DNA of 57,212 nucleotides from Tannerella sp. (lineage in GTDB: Bacteria > Bacteroidota > Bacteroidia > Bacteroidales > Tannerellaceae), in assembly GCA_031258835.1 (NCBI GenBank), contig JAIRMH010000179.1:1-57212 (forward strand). Reading direction: 5' to 3'. Numbering within the stretch: the first letter of the stretch is position 1; each line of letters opens with the position of its first letter. Positions 51,707 through 57,212 of the stretch are shown here, in pieces. The translations under genes were made by a program, and so were the position numbers. The notes beneath the pieces are model-generated. The model searched no databases and was not told where the DNA came from. It saw only the letters and a list, made by a program, of their open reading frames with translations.

Positions 51707-52858
51707 ATGAAACATTACGCACTTGTATTTATTTTTACATTGTACGCGCTGTACAGTTGCAAAGAGCAAACCAAACGAAAGGAAACGGGTTCCGTTATTA
51801 GCATGGATATAGACAAAAGAGATCCTGTCTCTGTTTTCGACATATTCCACAAAATAGAAATTATTCCATTGGAAACAACTGACGAATCGCTAATAAGAAA
51901 TATTGACAAATTGATTTATTACAATAATAATTTCTATATTCTTGATTACAGTGCCTACAAAATATTAGTCTTTGACAATCGTGGCAATTATCTTTTTAAA
52001 ATAGACAACCGAGGGCAGGGGCCGGATCAATATATTCATATTGCTGATTTTGATATTGACAGGAATGGGAATAAACTGACGCTTATTTCTGCCGTTGATG
52101 CTAAACTTCATGAATATGACCTGAATGGACGGTTTTTACGGCAGTATACTCTCCCTGACATTCCCGGAGCCTATGGCGAAATAAAATGTACCAATACCGA
52201 TACCATCGCATTTTGGACATACGATTATAAAAACAGGCTTAAGTTTTACTCTAAAAAAGAAAACAGGATCTTTAAAGAATCATTCCCCGAAGAAGACAAT
52301 ATTTTCACAAAAAGCCCTGCCTTTCCTGAAAATAAATATAACTATCTCACAAGAGCCATTGATAACAGAATTTTAAAATTTTCACCGGTTGATGACATGG
52401 TAACAGTGTACACGTGGGATTTCGGGGACTTAAATATTGATTACAAGTCGCTCAATTATCAAAAGGAAGGACGTAGCGATATTTTAAGAGAACTGTTCAA
52501 AAAAATGTATGCTTCCGAAATCGTAAACTATCTTTTCCGGATAACCGGAGAAAATACTGATTATCTGTATACTCAGGTAGTAAGAAAAAACAAATATGTA
52601 AATATTTTTCATGACAAAAAGAAACAACAGGCTGTTGTTTTCGAGAAAACGACAGAAAATGCTTGTTTTTTCCCTCTATACTGGACGGATGATTTTGTCA
52701 TTGGCTATCAATACCGGCCGGAAGGAGTGCCTATACCGTATATGGAATTGGATGAAATAATTCCCGATGCGATTTTGGATAATGAAAACATTGAGCGAAA
52801 AAATCGTCATAATGAGTTCGACAATCCTTTACTCATAAAATATTACTTCAAAAAATAA
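51707..52858 (+). CDS. Six-bladed beta-propeller lipoprotein (DUF5128-like)
   Basis: A 383-residue lipoprotein (MKHYALVFIFTLYALYSC, lipid Cys18). After the signal come PLETTDESLIRNIDKLIYYN and a chain of propeller-like strands: FYILDYSAYKILVFDNRGNY, IDNRGQGPDQY, KLHEYDLNGRFLRQYTL. The G-x-G-P-x-(E/Q)-Y loop and 'VFDNRGNYL' blade edges are typical of the 6-bladed beta-propeller family common in gut Bacteroidota. Function is unknown; members are often found beside NVEALA peptides and thiol proteins, as here. The next gene starts 2 bases after the stop. Confidence 0.85.
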   Translation: MKHYALVFIFTLYALYSCKEQTKRKETGSVISMDIDKRDPVSVFDIFHKIEIIPLETTDESLIRNIDKLIYYNNNFYILDYSAYKILVFDNRGNYLFKIDNRGQGPDQYIHIADFDIDRNGNKLTLISAVDAKLHEYDLNGRFLRQYTLPDIPGAYGEIKCTNTDTIAFWTYDYKNRLKFYSKKENRIFKESFPEEDNIFTKSPAFPENKYNYLTRAIDNRILKFSPVDDMVTVYTWDFGDLNIDYKSLNYQKEGRSDILRELFKKMYASEIVNYLFRITGENTDYLYTQVVRKNKYVNIFHDKKKQQAVVFEKTTENACFFPLYWTDDFVIGYQYRPEGVPIPYMELDEIIPDAILDNENIERKNRHNEFDNPLLIKYYFKK

Positions 52859-52860
52859 TC

Positions 52861-53451
52861 ATGAAAATATTTTACCGCATTATATTATTGTTAATTATAG
52901 CCTCTTTCACCGGATGCAAACAGAAGGATACGGAAAGCATTGCCGAACTTAAGGAAATCAACCGGCGTCTGGAAAATGAATCTAATGCCGCAAAAGAAGC
53001 CGAACGAATCGAACGGGAGATATATCGCCGCACTATTAAATATTCCCAGACCCCCTTTGATGACAGTCAAGTATTTTGGGGGAAGGATTCTGTAAATATA
53101 TTTTCATTAAAGGAGTTGGCTTTAAGCCCCCGTCTGGTATTCTGTTTTTCAATCAATACATGTACGCCGTGCATTGATTCGGCGATAGAGTTGATAAAAG
53201 AAATATTCACTGATTTTGAGTGTAACGAAACGATTATAATTACCGGAGACTATCCGTTGCGACTTCGGGATAATTGTTATGGAAAACGAATGTTGAGCGA
53301 CATAAAACTGCCTGTTACAGAAGTTGAAGCGCCGTTCTTCTTTGTGTTGGACAAAAGTATGAAAATGTCATTCCTGCATATTTTTAATAAAATGAACCCG
53401 GAGGCGACAAAAATATATTTAGAGGAAATACGAGAGAAATTATCTCTTTGA
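52861..53451 (+). CDS. CXXC lipoprotein, redoxin-like
   Basis: A 196-residue lipoprotein (lipobox SFTGC, Cys19). A charged helix rich in Glu, Arg and Ala (about 28-58; possible coiled coil) is followed by a compact domain with FCFSINTCTPCIDSAIELIK, a CXXC pair at the start of a helix as in thioredoxins, and a possible cis-Pro strand EAPFFFVLD. It is probably a thiol-disulfide or thiol-sensing partner of the propeller protein encoded 2 bases upstream. The domain is shorter than usual for a thioredoxin, so the assignment is partial. Confidence 0.7.
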   Translation: MKIFYRIILLLIIASFTGCKQKDTESIAELKEINRRLENESNAAKEAERIEREIYRRTIKYSQTPFDDSQVFWGKDSVNIFSLKELALSPRLVFCFSINTCTPCIDSAIELIKEIFTDFECNETIIITGDYPLRLRDNCYGKRMLSDIKLPVTEVEAPFFFVLDKSMKMSFLHIFNKMNPEATKIYLEEIREKLSL

Positions 53452-53586
53452 TAAAAAACCGGCCATTCGTTTCGAGTGGAGAATGCTCACCAGACAATAG
53501 GAACTTTTAAATGATAATCCGCAAAGCGACCATTTGAAAAAGCATCGCATAGAGGATAAAAAAGTCGGAAAAGGGTCTTAAAAAAA

Positions 53587-53618
53587 TTTGTACATGTCAT
53601 TGATATTCCATATATTTG
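53587..53618 (+). promoter_or_regulatory. Promoter of the IS1595-type element
   Basis: TTTG (53587-53590), 20 bases, TATATTTG (53611-53618), then the transposase ATG at 53647. In 53452-53586 upstream, a frame at about 53506-53580 reads DNPQSDHLKKHRIEDKK to a stop; I do not recognise it, and it may be another remnant. Confidence 0.6.
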
Positions 53619-53646
53619 TACTTTAATAATTCTAAAAACAAAGCGT

Positions 53647-54027
53647 ATGAATATCATTCAATTTAGCTCTCAATTCCCCGACGAAAGTGCCTGTATTGCG
53701 CATTTTAAGGCACAAAGAGGCGCTGTCGGAGTGGTTTGCCCCAAATGTGGCTGTACGCACCATTGGTGGTTGCAAGGCAAACTTCGCTACCAATGCAGCC
53801 AGTGCGGTTATCGCCAGTCGCTACGGGCAGGCACGGCGCTGGAAAACACCAAATTGCCGTTTATGTATTAGTATGTGGCAATGCGTCTGCTCACAAGCAC
53901 CAAAAAGTCGTTTTCGGCAGCAGAACTGCAACGGCAGCTGGGACACAAACGCTATCAGCCGATTTGGGAGCTTTGCAAAAAATTGCACGACGTAATGGGC
54001 AAACGCGACAATAAATACCAACTTTCT
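53647..54027 (+). pseudogene. IS1595-family transposase, truncated, with internal amber codon
   Basis: The frame reads an IS1595 (ISXO2-like) N-terminus: a zinc ribbon with CPKCGCTHHWWLQGKLRYQC and SQCGYRQSLRAGTALENTKL, PFMY, then TAG at 53872-53874 where relatives have a codon for Trp, then YVAMRLLTSTKKSFSAAELQ and RQLGHKRYQPIWEL in the same frame. Similarity stops after KRDNKYQLS near 54027; the catalytic domain is missing. So it has both a nonsense codon and a 3' truncation and cannot move by itself. Confidence 0.85.
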
Positions 54028-54055
54028 GTCCGGTCAAAAATTTCATGTACGTTTG
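54028..54055 (+). repeat. Partial relative of the dispersed repeat (copy D), upstream of a beta-propeller gene
   Basis: AAAATTTCATGTACGTTTG here matches the promoter end of copies A-C (AAATTTCATGTANNTTTG) on the plus strand. TACGTTTG at 54048-54055 is a -7 box 48 bases before ATG 54103. It starts where the IS1595 similarity ends. Only the promoter-proximal part is recognisable. Confidence 0.5.
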
Positions 54056-54102
54056 CAACGTTGAACCTGTCAACAGATAGAAAAAGGTATAAATGAAAAA
54101 TT

Positions 54103-55266
54103 ATGAAGATAAAAAATGGCATTTTACAGATATTGTTTTTCTTAACAGGAGTTCAGGTGATAAATCCCCAATCAAAAACAGGCGACTTGCCGGTAATTGA
54201 CATATCAAGAAATCATCCTGAAAAAAGGCAGATACTTCAAGATGTTGCTGATATTGAATATATTCCCTTAGAGACAAGCGCTGATGTTTTATTGAGCGGC
54301 AATGCGACGCTTTCTTCTGTTTCCGACAAATATATTCTCGTACATGAAGCCAGACGGGGTGATATATATGTTTTCGATCGAACCGGGGAAATATATTCTC
54401 ATTTCAATCATAAAGGACAAGGCAGTCGGGAATATACTTGGATTGGAGCAGGAACAATTATTGATGAAAAAGGTGAGGAAATATTTGTATGTTCCCAATC
54501 CATTCAGGTCTATTCGTTGAACGGAGAATACAAACGAACTTTGAAAATAAATACAATTCAAAAAGAATTGAAAGTTTTCAATTTTGATGATGAAACACTG
54601 CTTGTTTATGAGGATGTAATTATATATTCTCCTACTAACATTAGCGCTAAAAAAAATCCTTACAGTCTTATATCAAAGAAAGATGGAAGTGAGGTTTCCG
54701 TTTTGGATATTCATTTAGCTGAAAGATATTCAACCCGTATGCCTGTACCTGAAGAGAATGATAAGTTTAGGCTTGTTTCTATGTCTTATCCCGGCATGCA
54801 TTTACACTACGGTCAGGATTTTATGATTGCGGACATATCCTCCGACACGATGTATCTGTTAACCCAAAACAGGGAACTAACTCCCATATTAACCCGCAAA
54901 CCATCGGTTCATACATCCGATCCAAAGAGGATATGGTTTACTCTTTTGACAACCGATAAATTTGTTCTTATCGGTTCGTTGCCTTTGGTTTTTAATTCGA
55001 GAGGCGGACGGATTCCGGTATTGATGTATGAATTTGAAACCGGCGAAACAAGTAAAGCGTCGTTTTTAGATGCTGAAAATGGCATGGGAAAATGGACGCC
55101 TGATGCATCCCCCGCCATAGCAAAAAATATGACTGCCAGCTTGATTCAGTCGCCGTCAATAATAGAATCTTACAAGAAAAATCAATTGAAAGGGGACTAC
55201 GAAAAGTTTGCGGCGACGCTTGGCGAAGATGATAATCCGATAGTAAGAATTGTCAAGTTCAAATGA
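54103..55266 (+). CDS. Secreted six-bladed beta-propeller protein
   Basis: A 387-residue protein with a cleavable signal peptide (MKIKNGILQILFFLTGVQVI, no lipobox Cys) and the same outline as the protein at 51707: IEYIPLETSADVLLSGNATL, IYVFDRTGEIYSHFNHKGQG, SREY, then blades with IQVYSLNGEYKRTLKI. It is a second, diverged paralogue in the locus. It seems to be expressed from the short repeat-like promoter at the junction with the IS1595 remnant. Function unknown. Confidence 0.8.
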   Translation: MKIKNGILQILFFLTGVQVINPQSKTGDLPVIDISRNHPEKRQILQDVADIEYIPLETSADVLLSGNATLSSVSDKYILVHEARRGDIYVFDRTGEIYSHFNHKGQGSREYTWIGAGTIIDEKGEEIFVCSQSIQVYSLNGEYKRTLKINTIQKELKVFNFDDETLLVYEDVIIYSPTNISAKKNPYSLISKKDGSEVSVLDIHLAERYSTRMPVPEENDKFRLVSMSYPGMHLHYGQDFMIADISSDTMYLLTQNRELTPILTRKPSVHTSDPKRIWFTLLTTDKFVLIGSLPLVFNSRGGRIPVLMYEFETGETSKASFLDAENGMGKWTPDASPAIAKNMTASLIQSPSIIESYKKNQLKGDYEKFAATLGEDDNPIVRIVKFK

Positions 55267-55463
55267 TAAACAGGCTGATGAAAGCGATTGGATTAATACT
55301 GTGTCGAACGATCGGATACTGTCGGTAGACAAATATAAAAACCGTACCTGAACGCAACGACCGGCGGCTATGGCAATGTTTGCATTTTCATCGGAGAAAC
55401 TTAGATGCGCAAGGTTAAAAAAACATAAATCGAGACATGTATAACAAATAGTCAGGTGTTTTT

Positions 55464-55495
55464 TTTGCAACTGACAATACGCCGGAGTAAATTTG
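55464..55495 (+). promoter_or_regulatory. Promoter for the NVEALA peptide gene
   Basis: TTTG (55464-55467), 20 bases, TAAATTTG (55488-55495): both boxes fit the consensus. The start falls about 35 bases before ATG 55536. Confidence 0.75.
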
Positions 55496-55535
55496 CGCTT
55501 ATTATTTAGTGATTAACCAAATAAAAAGAAAAGTT

Positions 55536-55703
55536 ATGAGCAAAAAGAATTTTTTCGGTTTGTCGGTCGTTTTAGTGGTCGCAGCAATAGCTGTATTTAA
55601 TGTAAATGTTAACGCGTGGAAAGAGAGTTTGTCTGATGTTTCATTAGAAAATGTGGAGGCATTAGCTAATGAAATATTACCACAGGTAAGTTCTGTTATT
55701 TAA
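55536..55703 (+). CDS. NVEALA-family secreted peptide, very short form
   Basis: A 55-residue precursor: basic start MSKKNFFG, hydrophobic signal (LSVVLVVAAIAVFNVNVNA), then SDVSLENVEALANE, the motif that names the family, and a tail of only nine residues (ILPQVSSVI). Most NVEALA proteins I know carry a longer C-terminal part with Cys residues after the motif; this one has none. ATG 55536 is preferred to ATG 55509 because it starts the signal peptide. It lies 9 bases before a propeller lipoprotein gene and shares its promoter. The family's function is unknown; exported signal or bacteriocin-like peptides have been suggested only by analogy. Confidence 0.85.
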   Translation: MSKKNFFGLSVVLVVAAIAVFNVNVNAWKESLSDVSLENVEALANEILPQVSSVI

Positions 55704-55712
55704 ATGATGTAG

Positions 55713-56729
55713 ATGATAAAAAAACTGCTATATATCCCGATCATTGCCATATGCTGCAGTTGCAGCAAGAGTTCCGATACGGAAAAATACCGGAACAAAA
55801 GCGACCATATTATTTTTGTAAAAGAAAAGATCAATGAGATAAATTTTCAGGAAGTCTTGATTAGTCAATATGCGCGCTTATATTTGATAAATGATTATCT
55901 TCTGATAGCCGACGGCAGATCGTTAGACAAACTCATTCATATTTTTGATAAAAAAAGTTTTCGCTATATTGCCGGCGTTGCAGACAGGGGGCAAGGCCCC
56001 GGAGATATTGCCAATATTGGATTTGTCGGGGTAAATGAATCTGATAACACGTTCTATGTAAACGATCATGGGAAACAGAAAATATTCGGCTATCGTCTGG
56101 ATAGCGTTCTTGCCAACCCATTATATATGCCCGAAGTGAAAATGACAATGAACGAAAAACAATTCCCGAGTAAATATCAGTTTATCAACGACACACTTTT
56201 AATGGGTGTAACGATCGTACCTGCCGGTAATTCCGGTTTCGATCATGCTACGGCTAAAATCAATATGAACACCGGCGAAATAATACCAATATTAAACAAG
56301 CACCCAAAGGTGACAAGAAAACGCATCTCTTTTGCCGCATCTCCGGAACATGGCATATATGTCGAATGTTACAATTATCATGATTTGATGACTATTTATG
56401 ATCTTAACGGAAATCTTAAGTATAACCTGTATGGAAGGAAATGGAATGACAAAACAACAAATAGATTCGGCTATTATGAAAAAGTTCTATTTTGTAAAGA
56501 TAAAATCGTGGCATTGTATTCCGATGCCAAAAATAGATATTCCGATGCTGAAAACAGTTCTCCGACACAATTCCTTATTTTTAATACTGATGGAGATTAT
56601 ATCCAAACATTGGAAACGGAATTTTCCATATTGGATTTTTGCTATGATATGGATAACCACAGAATTATAATGCATTTAAATGATGAAATACAGTTTGCCT
56701 GTTTATATCTTGCCGGACTTGTAGAATAA
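55713..56729 (+). CDS. BF3164-like (TolB-like six-bladed beta-propeller) lipoprotein
   Basis: A 338-residue lipoprotein (MIKKLLYIPIIAICCSC, lipid Cys17). The body has propeller features: LYLINDYLLIADGRSLDKLI, HIFDKKSFRYIAGVADRGQG, PGDI, then NDHGKQKIFGYRLDS, and a late MTIYDLNGNLKYNLYG. This matches the BF3164/TolB_like family that often follows NVEALA genes in Bacteroidota. It is co-transcribed with the NVEALA peptide. Function unknown. Confidence 0.85.
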   Translation: MIKKLLYIPIIAICCSCSKSSDTEKYRNKSDHIIFVKEKINEINFQEVLISQYARLYLINDYLLIADGRSLDKLIHIFDKKSFRYIAGVADRGQGPGDIANIGFVGVNESDNTFYVNDHGKQKIFGYRLDSVLANPLYMPEVKMTMNEKQFPSKYQFINDTLLMGVTIVPAGNSGFDHATAKINMNTGEIIPILNKHPKVTRKRISFAASPEHGIYVECYNYHDLMTIYDLNGNLKYNLYGRKWNDKTTNRFGYYEKVLFCKDKIVALYSDAKNRYSDAENSSPTQFLIFNTDGDYIQTLETEFSILDFCYDMDNHRIIMHLNDEIQFACLYLAGLVE

Positions 56730-56759
56730 AAATAATGCGGCTAATTTTCGAAGCTTTTT

Positions 56760-56853
56760 GACCTGAGTAGTAAGATAAATCAAAACGGCGCGAAGAATGC
56801 ATGATTCCGTCGAGAATAGCGTCCGCAATGACCGCTTTGCCGAAAACGTCACC
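56760..56853 (-). pseudogene. IS21-type IstB ATPase, C-terminal remnant
   Basis: The minus strand reads GDVFGKAVIADAILDGIMHS then SRRFDL, close to the IstB C-terminus (g....iADAI.DRi.H...ri.L). Only about 30 residues remain, and the AAA+ core is missing. The rest of the 320-base gap 56730-57049 holds only the ECF sigma promoter. Confidence 0.55.
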
Positions 56854-56962
56854 CCTAATTCATTTTATATCAGCGCTTTGTCTTAAGTTGCGGATGTACG
56901 GTTCTGCCCGTTCTTTATCGATTAGATTTTCGGATTTAATTATTTTGAACAATTCTTTGAGT

Positions 56963-56993
56963 TTTTGATTCTGTGAAATTTTATATATCTTTA
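56963..56993 (+). promoter_or_regulatory. Promoter for the ECF sigma factor gene
   Basis: TTTTG (56963-56967), 18 bases, TATCTTTA (56986-56993), one base off TAnnTTTG. The start falls about 50 bases before ATG 57050. A second box, TATATTTG at 57040-57047, lies too close to the ATG to serve it. Confidence 0.5.
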
Positions 56994-57049
56994 CGGCCTG
57001 TTATTGAAGAATGTTAAGAAAAAGATATTCCAAATAAAATATATTTGTC

Positions 57050-57212
57050 ATGACTAACACACAAAAGGATTTTATCAATCAACTTAAAGACGGGGATGAA
57101 AAGGCTTATCGGGCGCTTTATGACAAATACTACGTTATGCTATGTAAGACGGCGTATCAATATGTGCCGGATATTTTCATGTCCGAATCTTTTGTAAATG
57201 ACGTTATTTTCC
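57050..57212 (+). CDS. ECF-type RNA polymerase sigma factor, N-terminal part (cut by window edge)
   Basis: The first 54 residues of a sigma-70 family protein: FINQLKDGDEKAYRALYDKY, YVMLCKTAYQYV, the region 2.1 pattern of the short ECF factors of Bacteroidota (usually about 180 residues). In this phylum they mostly regulate SusCD-type nutrient loci together with a FecR-like anti-sigma factor, but the downstream genes are outside the window. Confidence 0.8.
   Translation, partial: MTNTQKDFINQLKDGDEKAYRALYDKYYVMLCKTAYQYVPDIFMSESFVNDVIF

Noticed and set aside
57040-57047. TATATTTG as the promoter of the ECF sigma gene
   Set aside because: It ends 2 bases before the ATG, so transcription would start after the start codon; the box at 56986 fits better.

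Overview
The window looks like the chromosome of a member of the Bacteroidales (phylum Bacteroidota). The evidence is the type IX secretion genes porU and porV, a short primary sigma factor, promoters of the Bacteroidota form (TTTG, about 19-21 bases, TAnnTTTG) with almost no Shine-Dalgarno sequences, a tmRNA whose tag reads GENNYALAA, a Wzi-type capsule protein, DUF4834 and NVEALA proteins, and hexuronate genes typical of gut Bacteroidales. I cannot name the genus from sequence alone; the tag resembles the one I recall for Porphyromonas more than the Bacteroides one.

Layout. 0-4.2 kb: the tail of an alpha-L-rhamnosidase, purine nucleoside phosphorylase, a carotenoid-desaturase-like flavoprotein and an NhaC antiporter. 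4.3-9.4 kb: cysS, the divergent pair dps/oxyR, and a phospholipid operon (psd-pssA, then DUF4834). 9.4-23.8 kb: a long co-directional minus-strand run, rpmH, PASTA protein, pseudouridine synthase, ddl, acyltransferase, rex, FAH-family hydrolase, porU, porV, ispF, yciH and an AddA-like helicase-nuclease. 24-27 kb: uxaB and uxaA for hexuronate breakdown, which fits the rhamnosidase and a pectin-eating life.

27-34.4 kb is an accessory stretch. It has an orphan outer-membrane beta-barrel protein, an IS5-type transposase remnant, a minus-strand cassette of a C10 (streptopain-like) protease, a small lipoprotein and a C11 (clostripain-like) protease, an IS30 remnant, the tmRNA gene ssrA and an Rpn-family nuclease remnant. 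A dispersed repeat of about 70 bp, one end of which is a promoter -7 box, occurs next to psd, inside the IS30 remnant and next to ssrA; a short relative precedes a beta-propeller gene at 54 kb. The C10 gene carries a one-base frameshift.

34.4-51.2 kb is housekeeping again: Wzi-like capsule protein, rsmE, a bifunctional-nuclease-family protein, a DUF5106 thioredoxin-like protein, dnaG, a NatAB-type ABC exporter, rpoD, htrA, mdh, pckA, a TlpA-like lipoprotein and a QueA-family gene with an unusual Q/N-rich insert. 51.3-57.2 kb is a second accessory stretch: a sulfatase remnant, three secreted six-bladed beta-propeller proteins, a CXXC lipoprotein, a very short NVEALA peptide, remnants of IS1595 and IS21 elements, and the start of an ECF sigma factor.
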